From Fodinibacter sp963763015 (GTDB taxonomy: Bacteria > Actinomycetota > Actinomycetes > Actinomycetales > Dermatophilaceae), in assembly GCA_963763015.1 (NCBI GenBank), contig CAVXML010000009.1, forward strand, positions 248,001 through 312,000: a stretch of 64,000 bases of DNA. Direction: 5' to 3'. The notes beneath the pieces were generated by a model. The model was given only the letters and a program-made list of their open reading frames with translations, was not told the DNA's origin and made no database searches. Shown here one piece after another: positions 1 through 8,287 of this stretch. Made by a program: the position numbers and the translations under genes. Position 1 is the stretch's first letter. The number at the start of each line of letters is the position of its first letter.

Positions 1-438
1 GCCGGGCGTCGGGCCGCCGAGGAGCTGGTCTTCCTCGAGCAGACGGGGGGTCTCGTCTCGCTCCTCGTGTGGCTGGCGTTCGGAGCGATCGCAATCCCGG
101 TCATGCTCGAGCGGCTGGAGGTCCTGACCGTCGTCTACGCCGTCCTCAGCCTCACCGTGGTCCGGATGCTGCCGGTCGCCCTGGCGTCGATCGGGGCGCG
201 CCTGGACCTGAGGACGATCCTGTTCGTCGGGTGGTTCGGCCCGCGAGGCCTGGCCTCCCTGGTGTTCGCCCTGCTGGCCCTGGAGGCGCTCGGCAGCGCG
301 GCGGACGAGGTCGTGGCTGTCATCGCGTTCACCGTGCTGCTCAGCGTCGTCGTGCACGGGGTCAGCGCAGCTCCGCTGGCTCGACGGTACGGCCGCACCG
401 GGGGTCGGTCGAGGCCCACGGACGCGGCCCAGGGCTGA
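1..438 (+). CDS. Cation:proton antiporter (CPA1/NhaP type), C-terminal part
   Basis: The frame is open from the first base, so only the last 145 residues are present and the start lies outside the window. The visible part is strongly hydrophobic with about three or four membrane helices. It contains the segment FVGWFGPRGLASLVFALL, which is typical of a late transmembrane helix in CPA1 sodium/proton antiporters (seen; family known). The protein would exchange Na+ or K+ for protons across the cytoplasmic membrane. The C-terminus is short and Arg-rich, with no large cytosolic regulatory domain. It is followed convergently by the DUF6325 pair on the other strand. The ion cannot be told from this fragment. 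Confidence 0.85.
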   Translation, partial: AGRRAAEELVFLEQTGGLVSLLVWLAFGAIAIPVMLERLEVLTVVYAVLSLTVVRMLPVALASIGARLDLRTILFVGWFGPRGLASLVFALLALEALGSAADEVVAVIAFTVLLSVVVHGVSAAPLARRYGRTGGRSRPTDAAQG

Positions 439-464
439 GCGACCGGGGCGGGGCGCTCGAGTCG

Positions 465-629
465 TCAGAAGCGGCGGTCGCGGCGGTCCTCGCGCCGGTC
501 CTCGCGCCGGTCACCCCGGCGGCGGACGCCGTGGACGACCACGGCGGCGGTGCCGACGGTCGCAGCAGTTCGGGCGACGGGTGCGCCGATGACGCCGCGG
601 CGGGCCGCGCGTGCGGGGCGAAGAGGCAT
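465..629 (-). CDS. Small membrane protein (54 aa) downstream of DUF6325 gene
   Basis: A 54-residue protein starts at ATG 629, one base after the stop of the DUF6325 gene, with GGAAGGGA as ribosome binding site. The first third is Arg-rich, the middle is a short hydrophobic stretch (about residues 13-33, rich in A, V, T and G), and the tail is a charged repeat of D-R-R-E units ending in DRRF. It resembles the small one-helix proteins commonly found beside DUF6325 genes, some of which carry a SHOCT domain that is absent here (recalled, not searched). Function unknown. Translation is probably coupled to the upstream gene. Confidence 0.6.
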   Translation of the reverse strand: MPLRPARAARRGVIGAPVARTAATVGTAAVVVHGVRRRGDRREDRREDRRDRRF

Positions 630-630
630 G

Positions 631-1098
631 TCAGTTCCCTTCCTCGGAGGCCAGCTCGGCCTCCAGCGATGCGGCGATGGCCTGGATCGGGATCCGACCC
701 GAAGCGATGAGCTGCCCGCCGGCGCGGCGGGCGGCACTGGCGAACGGTGCCGCCCAACGGTTCTCGAACACGAGCACCCCGGCGACGCTCCCGGGTTCCA
801 TCGCCTCGGCGAGGTGGGCCACGTCCTCGGCAGCGAGGATCTCGGCGATGTCGGCCTCGAGGGCGCGCACCGCGTCCACGGTGGGCGTCTCGTCGAGCTC
901 CATGGCCTCGACGGAGCCGTCCTCGGCCTTCACGAGGATCAGGACGTCGAGGATCCGGATGGTGCCGGACGCGGCCAGCTTGGCAAGCTCCTCGGCCGCC
1001 TCCCCGGTGAAGTTCTGCTGACCGGCTGGGAACTCGAGGACCAGGTAGTCGACCGGCCCCAGCTCTTCCACTGTCGTCTCCGTCGTCTCTGTCGTCAC
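631..1098 (-). CDS. DUF6325 family protein
   Basis: The 155-residue acidic protein starts at GTG 1098 with AAGGAG six bases upstream. The frame stays open further upstream but has no better start there. After a Thr/Glu-rich N-terminus it shows the family signature GPVDYLVLEFP, then GTIRILDVLIL, and a later VLVFENRWAAPFASAARRAG segment. These mark DUF6325, a small soluble actinobacterial family of unknown function often found with small one-helix proteins (family recognition from memory). It is co-transcribed with the 54-residue gene behind it. No catalytic residues are evident. Confidence 0.75.
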   Translation of the reverse strand: MTTETTETTVEELGPVDYLVLEFPAGQQNFTGEAAEELAKLAASGTIRILDVLILVKAEDGSVEAMELDETPTVDAVRALEADIAEILAAEDVAHLAEAMEPGSVAGVLVFENRWAAPFASAARRAGGQLIASGRIPIQAIAASLEAELASEEGN

Positions 1099-1316
1099 GT
1101 GGACTCCTTCTGGTGACGTCCCGGCCGCGTGGGCCGTGACTGGGGCGGGCCACACGATGTCCGCCCGCTTCGCGGGGCCGGGGTGGCTCTTCGGTACGAC
1201 CTCCACGCTCCTCCGCAGCTCGGGCGATGGCATCACCCCCGGCGGATGAGGAATCCGCGGCGAGCCGGTGCACCCCCGACGGGAACCACGTGGCCACGAT
1301 GGACGGTTCGCTCGAA

Positions 1317-1336
1317 ATACCCCAAGGGGGTATAGT
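1317..1336 (+). promoter_or_regulatory. CsoR-like copper operator overlapping promoter of the P1B ATPase
   Basis: Positions 1317-1333 read ATACCCC-AAG-GGGGTAT, a perfect 7-bp inverted repeat with a 3-base centre. This matches the ATACCCC...GGGGTAT operators bound by CsoR copper repressors in actinobacteria (known). A TATAGT -10 hexamer at 1331-1336 overlaps the right half, and a weak TTCGCT lies 18 bases further up. Repressor binding would therefore block RNA polymerase. The ATPase start codon lies 50 bases downstream. No csoR gene is in the window, so the regulator acts from elsewhere. Confidence 0.75.
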
Positions 1337-1385
1337 GTTGTCGAACTGGAAAAGCCCGCAGCACGCCTCCAGAGGAGTGAGCCCC

Positions 1386-3485
1386 ATGGTCGGGACACCG
1401 GTCACCGAGGTAGAGAACGAGGCCACATCAGGTGCCTCTGTCGTCGCCGCGACGGAGCACTCGGCCCAGGAGGCGATGGGGCACGGCGGTCACGGCGGGA
1501 TGTCGGTGGACGCCATGGTCCGCGACATGCGGAACCGGTTCGTGGTGGCGGCGGTGCTGACGGTGGGGATCGCGCTGTGGTCGCCGATGGGCCGGGACGT
1601 GCTGGGCTTCAGGGTGCCTGCCCCGTTGGGGTTGAGCGACGAGGTCTTCGCGCTGCTGCTCAGCCTGCCGCTGGTGTTCTACTCGGCGTGGATCTTCTTC
1701 GACGGCGCCGTCCGGGCGCTGCGCCACCGCACGCTGGACATGATGGTCCTGGTCGCCGTCGCGGTGGCCGCGGGGTGGCTGTACAGCGTCGGGGTCACCG
1801 TGACCGGTGGCGGCGAGGTGTTCTACGAGGCCGCGGCGATGCTGACGGCGTTCGTGCTGCTCGGCCACTGGTTCGAGATGCGGGCCCGCGGCGGCGCGAA
1901 CGAGGCGGTTCGGGCGCTGATGGACCTGGCGCCCCCAACGGCCACCGTCGTGCGCGACGGTGTGCCGGTCGAGGTCCCCACCGCCGAGGTCCTGGCCGGC
2001 GACCTCCTCCTGGTCCGTCCGGGCGGGAAGGTGCCGGTGGACGGCATCGTCGAGGACGGGGCGTCCGAGGTGGACGAGTCGATGGTGACCGGGGAGAGCC
2101 TGCCCGTCGCCAAGGGCGCCGGGTCCTTGGTGATCGGGGCGTCGATCAACACCACCGGGACCCTGCGGGTGCGGGCGACCAGGGTCGGCTCCGACACCGC
2201 CCTGGCGCAGATCGTCGGGCTGGTCCAGGAGGCCCAGAGCTCCAAGGCGCCCGGGCAGCGGCTCGCGGACCGGGCCGCGTTCTGGCTGGTGCTGGTCGCC
2301 CTCGTGGGTGGGCTGCTGACCTTCGCGGTGTGGCTGTGGTCGGGTGCGAGTGTCGGGACCGCGCTGTTGTTCGCGATCACCGTCGTGGTCATCACCTGCC
2401 CCGACGCCCTCGGGCTGGCCACGCCGACCGCGGTCATGGTCGGCACCGGGCTGGGCGCCCAGCGCGGTGTGCTCGTCAAGAACGCCACCGCGCTCGAGGC
2501 CTCCGCGCGCATCGACACCGTGGTCATGGACAAGACCGGCACCCTCACCACCGGCGAGCCGGAGGTCACCGACGTCGTCGTCGACGGCATCACCGAGGCC
2601 GAGCTGCTCCAGCTGGTGTCCTCGGTCGAGGACGAGTCCGAGCACCCGCTCGCCGCGGCCATCGTCGCCCATGCGGCCGACCGTGGCGTGGTCCCCGAGC
2701 GTCCCACCGGGTTCCGCACCGTCCCCGGCCACGGCGCCGTCGCCATGGTGCGCGGCCGCCGGGTGGTCGTCGGCAACCGCAGGCTCATGACCGACCAGGG
2801 CGTGGAGGTGTCCGCGCTCATGTTGCGACGCGAAGAGCTGGCAGCCAGCGGCCGCACCGCGGTCCTGGTCGCAGTCGACGGCCGCGTGGTCGGGGTCATC
2901 GCCCTCGCGGATGCCGTGCGCGGCACCTCCGCGGCCGCCGTCGCCGCCCTGCACGAGATGGGCGTGAAGGTCGTCATGCTCAGCGGTGACAACGAGGCCA
3001 CCGCCCGGCGGATCGCCGGCCGGCTCGGCATCGACACCGTCCTCGCCGAGGTCCTCCCCGGGGACAAGGCCGCCGAGGTGGCCAGGCTCCAGCAGGCCGG
3101 TCGGACGGTCGCCATGGTCGGCGACGGCGTCAACGACGCCCCCGCCCTGGCCCAGGCCGACCTCGGCATCGCCATCGGCGCCGGCACCGACGTGGCCATC
3201 GAGACGGCCGACGTGGTCCTCATGCGCTCGGACCCGCTCGACGTGCCGACCGCCCTGCGGATCGGCCGGGGGACCCTGCGCAAGATGCGGCAGAACCTCG
3301 GTTGGGCGGTGGGGTACAACGCGATCGCGCTGCCCATCGCGGCCGGGGTGTTCGCGAGCTGGGGTCTGGTGCTGCGCCCGGAGATGGCCGCCCTGTCCAT
3401 GTCCGGCTCCAGTGTCATCGTCGCCGTCAACGCGCTGCTGCTCAAGCGGCTGCACCTGCCGGACCGCACTGGTGGCCAGGCCTGA
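1386..3485 (+). CDS. Copper-type heavy-metal P1B ATPase with CPD membrane motif
   Basis: A 699-residue P-type ATPase that would export copper or a similar metal from the cytosol using ATP. The start chosen is ATG 1386 (GAGGAG eight bases upstream); the longer frame would run through the operator. The N-terminus lacks an HMA domain but has a His-rich GHGGHGG segment, as in CopB-like pumps. Visible motifs are TGES of the actuator domain, CPD at residues 338-340 in the metal-binding helix, the phosphorylated DKTGT at 382, a SEHPL motif, and GDGVND at 579. About eight membrane helices are expected. The third residue of the CPx motif is D rather than the usual C or H, so metal specificity is uncertain. 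The operator upstream points to copper. Confidence 0.9.
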   Translation: MVGTPVTEVENEATSGASVVAATEHSAQEAMGHGGHGGMSVDAMVRDMRNRFVVAAVLTVGIALWSPMGRDVLGFRVPAPLGLSDEVFALLLSLPLVFYSAWIFFDGAVRALRHRTLDMMVLVAVAVAAGWLYSVGVTVTGGGEVFYEAAAMLTAFVLLGHWFEMRARGGANEAVRALMDLAPPTATVVRDGVPVEVPTAEVLAGDLLLVRPGGKVPVDGIVEDGASEVDESMVTGESLPVAKGAGSLVIGASINTTGTLRVRATRVGSDTALAQIVGLVQEAQSSKAPGQRLADRAAFWLVLVALVGGLLTFAVWLWSGASVGTALLFAITVVVITCPDALGLATPTAVMVGTGLGAQRGVLVKNATALEASARIDTVVMDKTGTLTTGEPEVTDVVVDGITEAELLQLVSSVEDESEHPLAAAIVAHAADRGVVPERPTGFRTVPGHGAVAMVRGRRVVVGNRRLMTDQGVEVSALMLRREELAASGRTAVLVAVDGRVVGVIALADAVRGTSAAAVAALHEMGVKVVMLSGDNEATARRIAGRLGIDTVLAEVLPGDKAAEVARLQQAGRTVAMVGDGVNDAPALAQADLGIAIGAGTDVAIETADVVLMRSDPLDVPTALRIGRGTLRKMRQNLGWAVGYNAIALPIAAGVFASWGLVLRPEMAALSMSGSSVIVAVNALLLKRLHLPDRTGGQA

Positions 3486-3519
3486 GACAACCGTGTCCCG
3501 CCGGGTGTATTGATGGGGC

Positions 3520-4890
3520 ATGGACCGTGGGGCGCACGACGCCGGTGTGCAGCGTCTGCTCGAGAGCTACGCCGCCATCCCGGACAGCGCTCCGGTACGG
3601 CTCGCCAAGCAGACGTCCAACCTGTTCCGGCCCAGGGCTCCGGTGTCGGCTGCGGGACTGGACACCAGTGGCCTGACCGAGGTCATCGACGTGGACCCGC
3701 AGGCCCGAACCGCCGACGTCGAGGGGATGTGCACGTACGAGCGGCTCGTGGAGGCCACGCTCGCGCACGGACTCACGCCGCTCGTGGTGCCGCAGCTGCG
3801 CACGATCACCCTGGGCGGCGCGGTCACGGGTCTCGGCATCGAGTCCGCGTCGTGGCGCAACGGGCTGCCACACGAGTCGGTGCTCGAGATGGACGTGCTC
3901 ACGGGGACCGGCGACGTGGTGACCACCGACCCGAGCACCCGGCATCCGGACCTGTTCCGGGGCTTTCCCAACTCCTACGGGACGCTGGGCTACGCGACGC
4001 GGCTGCGCATCGAGCTGGAGCCCGTGGGGCGCGCGGTCGCCCTGCGACACCTCCGGTTCCACGACGTCGAGACCCTGGTCGCCACGCTGGGCCACGTGGT
4101 CGACGCCGGTGAGCACGACGGCGAGAAGGTCGACTACGTCGACGGCGTCGTGTTCTCCGCGGCGGAGTCGTACCTCGTCCTCGGGCGACGCACCGACGAC
4201 CCGGGCCCCACCAGTGACTACACCGGACGAGCGATCTACTACCGCTCGATCCAGCACGACGGACCCTCGGCCGAGCAGGACCTGCTGACCACCGCGGACT
4301 ACCTGTGGCGCTGGGACACCGACTGGTTCTGGTGCTCGCGGGCGTTCGGCGCCCAACACCGGTTGGTGCGTCCCCTGTGGCCCCGGCGGTGGCGACGAAG
4401 CAGCGTCTACTGGAAGCTCGTCTCGCTCGACCGACGGCTGGGTCTCGCCGACCGGCTCGAGGCACGCCGCGGCCTGCCGCCACGCGAACGCGTGGTCCAG
4501 GACGTCGAGGTGCCTCTCGACGCGACGGCCGACTTCCTGCGATGGTTCCTGCGTGAGGTGCCCATCGAGCCGGTGTGGCTGTGTCCGCTCCGCCTGCGGG
4601 CCGACCACCCGTGGTCCCTGTACCCGCTGCGCCCGGGCAAGACGTACGTCAACGTCGGATTCTGGTCCTCCGTCCCGGCCGATCCCGACGGCGAGGGAGC
4701 CATGAACCGTCGCATCGAACGAGAGGTGACGAGGCTCGGGGGCCACAAGTCCCTCTACTCCGAGTCGTTCTACGACAGGGCGGAGTTCGACCGGCTGTAC
4801 GGCGGGTCCACGTATGGCCGGCTGAAGGAGAGGTGGGACCCCCGCGGTCGTCTGCCCCACCTGTACGACAAGGCGGTCCTCGGGGCCTGA
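3520..4890 (+). CDS. tmsA: FAD-binding oxidoreductase, probable 10-methylene fatty-acid reductase (TmsA/BfaA-like)
   Basis: A 456-residue flavoprotein of the DIMINUTO/delta24-sterol-reductase type. The PCMH-type FAD-binding half is visible from residue 40 to about 180, including PLVVPQLRTITLGGAVTGLG, SASWRNGLPHESVLEMDVLT and FPNSYGTLGYATRLRIELEP. It sits 33 bases before a cyclopropane-synthase-like methyltransferase. In mycobacteria and corynebacteria this pair (tmsA/tmsB, also called bfaA/bfaB) makes 10-methylstearate from oleoyl phospholipids: the methyltransferase forms a 10-methylene intermediate and this enzyme reduces it with NADPH (established knowledge). The assignment rests on the pairing and family, so it is inference. 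A tmsC gene is not seen. The alternative is an unrelated sterol-reductase-like oxidase. Confidence 0.75.
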   Translation: MDRGAHDAGVQRLLESYAAIPDSAPVRLAKQTSNLFRPRAPVSAAGLDTSGLTEVIDVDPQARTADVEGMCTYERLVEATLAHGLTPLVVPQLRTITLGGAVTGLGIESASWRNGLPHESVLEMDVLTGTGDVVTTDPSTRHPDLFRGFPNSYGTLGYATRLRIELEPVGRAVALRHLRFHDVETLVATLGHVVDAGEHDGEKVDYVDGVVFSAAESYLVLGRRTDDPGPTSDYTGRAIYYRSIQHDGPSAEQDLLTTADYLWRWDTDWFWCSRAFGAQHRLVRPLWPRRWRRSSVYWKLVSLDRRLGLADRLEARRGLPPRERVVQDVEVPLDATADFLRWFLREVPIEPVWLCPLRLRADHPWSLYPLRPGKTYVNVGFWSSVPADPDGEGAMNRRIEREVTRLGGHKSLYSESFYDRAEFDRLYGGSTYGRLKERWDPRGRLPHLYDKAVLGA

Positions 4891-4923
4891 GGGGTCCGAG
4901 GCTGTCACGGAGGAAGGAAAGCC

Positions 4924-6183
4924 ATGTCCATCGCCGAGATCGTCGAGAGCGTCGTCGCCGGTCCGCTCCCACTTCGCCTCGTCGCCTACGACGGGTCGGC
5001 GCTCGGCCCGCCGGACGCCCCCCGGGTCATGCACCTCCGCACCCCCCGGGCCGCGGCCTACCTCGGCACCGCGCCCGGCGACCTCGGTCTCGCCAGGGCG
5101 TACATCGCCGGAGACATCGACCTCGAGGGGGTTCTTCCCGGGGACCCCTACGACCTGCTCGCCGACCTGGCGCGGGTTCGCTTCCGCCGCCCCACGGCGG
5201 CGGCGGCGCTCGAGGCCGCCCGGACCCTCGGGGTCAAGGGCATGACCCCGCCGCCACCGCCTCCGCAGGAGCGCCCGCCCCGGTGGCGGCGGACGGTCGC
5301 CGGGGTCCGTCACTCGTTGCTGCGCGACGCCCACGCCATCAGTCACCACTACGACGTCTCGAACCACTTCTACGAAATGGTCCTCGGCCCGTCGATGACC
5401 TACACGTGCGCCTGCTACCCGGACATCGGTGCGTCCCTCGAGCAGGCACAGGAGAACAAGTACCGCCTCGTCCTCGAGAAGCTGGACCTCCACCCGGGGG
5501 ACCGGCTGCTCGACATCGGCTGTGGCTGGGGCGGCATGGTTCGCTACGCCGCTCGACACGGCGTCCGGGCCGTCGGCGTGACCCTGTCGCGAGAGCAGGC
5601 GGAGTGGGCCCGGAAGGCCATCGCCGACGAAGGACTGGCCGAGTGGGCGGAGGTGCGGCACGCCGACTACCGCACGGTCAGGGAGACGGGCTTCGACGCG
5701 GTGTCGTCGATCGGGCTGACCGAGCACGTCGGAGTGCGCCGTTACCCCGCCTACTTCACGTGGATCCTCCAGCGGCTCCGGCCGGGTGGCCTGCTCCTCA
5801 ACCACTGCATCACCCGGCCCCACAACCGTCACCAGGAGACCGGCGCGTTCATCGACCGCTACGTCTTCCCCGACGGGGAGCTCACCGGCTCCGGCCGGGT
5901 GACCGTGGCGGCCCAGGACTCGGGGCTCGAGGTGCTGCACGAGGAGAACCTGCGCGAGCACTACGCGCTGACCCTGGCGCAGTGGTGCCGCAACCTCGTC
6001 GCGCACTGGGACGAGTGCGTGTCCGAGGTCGGCGAGGGCACGGCCCGGGTGTGGGCGCTGTACATGGCGGGCTCGCGGCTCGGGTTCGAACGCGGCGACG
6101 TGCAGCTCCACCAGGTGCTGGCGCAGCGGCCCCGACCGGACGGGTCGACCGGGATGCCCCTGCGGCCCTGGTGGTCGGCCTGA
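4924..6183 (+). CDS. tmsB: SAM-dependent fatty-acyl phospholipid methyltransferase (TmsB/BfaB-like, CFA synthase family)
   Basis: The 419-residue enzyme starts at ATG 4924 behind a strong GGAGGAAGG site. An N-terminal lipid-binding-like domain (about residues 1-110) is followed by a proline-rich stretch PPPPPPQERPP and the Mycolic_acid_cyclopropane-synthase domain. That domain contains SHHYDVSNHFYEMVLG, MTYTCACYP and the SAM-binding LDIGCGWGGMVRYAARHG. It transfers a methyl group from SAM to the double bond of an oleoyl chain in membrane phospholipid. Pairing with the flavoprotein upstream favours methylene/methyl branching over cyclopropane formation (inference). The gene ends nine bases from a convergent TetR gene. 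Confidence 0.8.
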   Translation: MSIAEIVESVVAGPLPLRLVAYDGSALGPPDAPRVMHLRTPRAAAYLGTAPGDLGLARAYIAGDIDLEGVLPGDPYDLLADLARVRFRRPTAAAALEAARTLGVKGMTPPPPPPQERPPRWRRTVAGVRHSLLRDAHAISHHYDVSNHFYEMVLGPSMTYTCACYPDIGASLEQAQENKYRLVLEKLDLHPGDRLLDIGCGWGGMVRYAARHGVRAVGVTLSREQAEWARKAIADEGLAEWAEVRHADYRTVRETGFDAVSSIGLTEHVGVRRYPAYFTWILQRLRPGGLLLNHCITRPHNRHQETGAFIDRYVFPDGELTGSGRVTVAAQDSGLEVLHEENLREHYALTLAQWCRNLVAHWDECVSEVGEGTARVWALYMAGSRLGFERGDVQLHQVLAQRPRPDGSTGMPLRPWWSA

Positions 6184-6191
6184 CCTGGCCC

Positions 6192-6878
6192 TCAGCGCCC
6201 CGCCGACCAGGTGCCTGCCGCCGACAGGCCGTCCCAGACGAGCGCGGTGAGCTCGTCGGCGAGCTCGTCGCTGCTGGGACCGCCGGCCGCGCCACCCGCC
6301 GCCAGCCAGGCGTCGGCGGTGGCGCGGACCATTCCGACGAGGGCGACGCCCCACAGGCGCGGCGTTGAGTCACCACTGCCGTCGGGAGTGAGCCCGGCGC
6401 CGACCAGCTCGGCCACGTGGGTCGCGATCCGGTCGGTCATCCCCGCTGCGACGTCACCGTCGGGGCGTTCGCCCGGCGGCAGGATCGGCGCGTTGACGAT
6501 GAAGCGGTAGACCTCCGGGTCCTCCTCGACGAGGTGGAGGTAGGCGCCGATGACCGCTCGGACGACGGTTCGGGCCCCGGCGGGGGCGGGTGCCGGGTCA
6601 TGGGTCGGCGGGTCGCCGGCCGCCCGGCTGAGGCCGCGGATGATCGTGGCGTCGACACGCTCGGCGACCGCGGTGTAGAGCCCGGCGCGGTCGGTGAAGT
6701 GCCGGTAGAAGACGGTCTTCGAGGTGCCGGCCGACGCGGCGAGCTCGTCCATGCCGACTCCTGCCCCGTGGCTGCGGATCGCGCGGAGCGTCGCGTCGAC
6801 GAGCTCCTCACGGCGGGTGAGGCGGTGCTCGTCCCACCGGGACCGGCGCCCGTCCGGTGTCGCCTCCGTCGCATCCAT
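6192..6878 (-). CDS. TetR family transcriptional regulator
   Basis: A 228-residue regulator. The N-terminal TetR helix-turn-helix is clear: LVDATLRAIRSHGAGVGMDE, then LAASAGTSKTVFYRHFTDRA at about residues 44-63. The C-terminal ligand and dimer domain is Ala-rich. The start is ATG 6878. A TACCGT hexamer lies only six bases upstream, so the mRNA may be leaderless. It is divergent from the thiolase/FabG/MaoC cluster and probably represses it in response to an acyl-CoA-type ligand (inference from position). Only nine bases separate its stop from the methyltransferase stop, so a role in branched fatty-acid synthesis is also possible. Confidence 0.85.
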   Translation of the reverse strand: MDATEATPDGRRSRWDEHRLTRREELVDATLRAIRSHGAGVGMDELAASAGTSKTVFYRHFTDRAGLYTAVAERVDATIIRGLSRAAGDPPTHDPAPAPAGARTVVRAVIGAYLHLVEEDPEVYRFIVNAPILPPGERPDGDVAAGMTDRIATHVAELVGAGLTPDGSGDSTPRLWGVALVGMVRATADAWLAAGGAAGGPSSDELADELTALVWDGLSAAGTWSAGR

Positions 6879-7002
6879 GGGCGGACGGTAGCAGGGACCC
6901 CGGGTACCTGTTACCTTGCGTATCGGGTACTGACCGACCATGGCATGCCTCCCCGAGGGCACCACGCCCCTCCGCAACCACCCCCATGAAGGAGCCAGAC
7001 CG
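6879..7002. promoter_or_regulatory. Divergent promoter/operator region between tetR and thiolase gene
   Basis: This 124-bp gap holds a CGGGTAC direct repeat at 6901-6907 and 6924-6930. The GTACC of the first copy and GGTAC of the second also form an inverted pair, with GTTACC between them. On the minus strand ACGGTA at 6885-6890 is a likely -10 for tetR. The arrangement suits a TetR operator controlling both directions. The site is proposed from sequence symmetry only. Confidence 0.4.
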
Positions 7003-8286
7003 GTGACCTCCCCCCGCCGCGCCGCCGTCCTCGGCGGCAACCGCATCCCGTTCGCGCGCCAGTTCGGCGCCTACGCGGAGGCGTCCAACCAGGACATGCT
7101 CACCTCCGCCCTCGAGGGGCTGGTCGCCCGGCACGGCTTGGCCGGTGAGCGGGTCGGGGAGGTCGTGGCGGGTGCCGTCATCAGGCACAGCCGCGACTTC
7201 AACCTGACCCGGGAGTCGGTGCTCGGCTCGAGCCTCGCCCCGACGACCCCGGCCTACGACATCACCCAGGCCTGCGGTACGGGGCTCGAGGCAGCGATCC
7301 TCGTGGCGAACAAGATCGCGTTGGGCCAGGTGGACTCGGGCATCGCGGGCGGTGTCGACAGCGCCTCGGACGCACCGGTCGTCGTTCCGGAGAAGCTGCG
7401 GCGCAAGCTGCTGAGCCTGAACCGGGCCAGGACACCCGCGGACCGGGCCAAGGCAGCGCTTCGGTTCCGCCCCACCGACCTGGGCATCCAGGTCCCGGGC
7501 AACAGCGAGCCGCGGACGGGGCTCTCCATGGGGGAGCACATGGCCATCACCGCCGAGCGGTGGGGCATCACCCGCGAGGCCCAGGACGAGCTCGCGCTGG
7601 CCAGCCACCAGAACCTCGCGGCGGCCTACGAGCGCGGCTTCTTCGACGACCTCATGACGCCCTACCTCGGGCTCACCGCGGACCAGAACCTGCGCGCCGA
7701 CTCCAGCATCGAGAAGCTGGCGTCGCTCAAGCCCGTCTTCGGCACCGGAGAGGGCGCGACCATGACGGCCGGCAACTCCACCCCGCTCACCGACGGCGCC
7801 TCGACCGTGCTCCTGGGTTCCGAGGAGTGGGCCGCCGAGCACGGCCTGCGGCCGCTCGCGTGGTTCGTCGACGGCGAGACGGCCGCCGTCGACTACGTGT
7901 CGGGCGACGAGGGGCTGCTCATGGCACCGGCGTATGCCGTTCCCCGCCTGCTCGCGCGCCAGGGCCTGTCGCTCCAGGACTTCGACCTCTACGAGATCCA
8001 CGAGGCGTTCGCGGCGACCGTGCTCTCGACCCTGGCCGCCTGGGACGACGAGGACTTCTGTCGCGACCGGCTGGGCCTGGAGAAGCCCTTGGGATCGATC
8101 GACCGCGGCCGGCTCAACGTGGCCGGGTCCTCCCTCGCCGCGGGGCACCCGTTCGCCGCGACCGGTGGCCGCATCGTCGCCACCCTCGCAGCGCTGCTCC
8201 ACGAGAAGGGGCCCGGCTCGAGAGGGCTCATCTCGATCTGCGCGGCGGGTGGGCAGGGTGTCGTCGCCATCCTCGAGGCGGCCTGA
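7003..8286 (+). CDS. Acetyl-CoA C-acyltransferase (thiolase, FadA2/FadI-like)
   Basis: A 427-residue thiolase starting at GTG 7003 with AAGGAG in front. Catalytic landmarks are the nucleophile Cys in ITQACGTGLEAA (about residue 90), the HEAF histidine in YEIHEAFAATVLS, the GHPFAATGGRI loop, and the second Cys in SICAAGGQG near the C-terminus. It would cleave 3-ketoacyl-CoA with CoA, or run the reverse condensation. It is followed directly by a long FabG and a MaoC dehydratase. The order matches the mycobacterial fadA2 - fabG4 - htdX neighbourhood (Rv0243, Rv0242c, Rv0241c), so the three probably act on the same acyl-CoA substrates. Confidence 0.9.
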   Translation: MTSPRRAAVLGGNRIPFARQFGAYAEASNQDMLTSALEGLVARHGLAGERVGEVVAGAVIRHSRDFNLTRESVLGSSLAPTTPAYDITQACGTGLEAAILVANKIALGQVDSGIAGGVDSASDAPVVVPEKLRRKLLSLNRARTPADRAKAALRFRPTDLGIQVPGNSEPRTGLSMGEHMAITAERWGITREAQDELALASHQNLAAAYERGFFDDLMTPYLGLTADQNLRADSSIEKLASLKPVFGTGEGATMTAGNSTPLTDGASTVLLGSEEWAAEHGLRPLAWFVDGETAAVDYVSGDEGLLMAPAYAVPRLLARQGLSLQDFDLYEIHEAFAATVLSTLAAWDDEDFCRDRLGLEKPLGSIDRGRLNVAGSSLAAGHPFAATGGRIVATLAALLHEKGPGSRGLISICAAGGQGVVAILEAA

Positions 8287-8287
8287 C

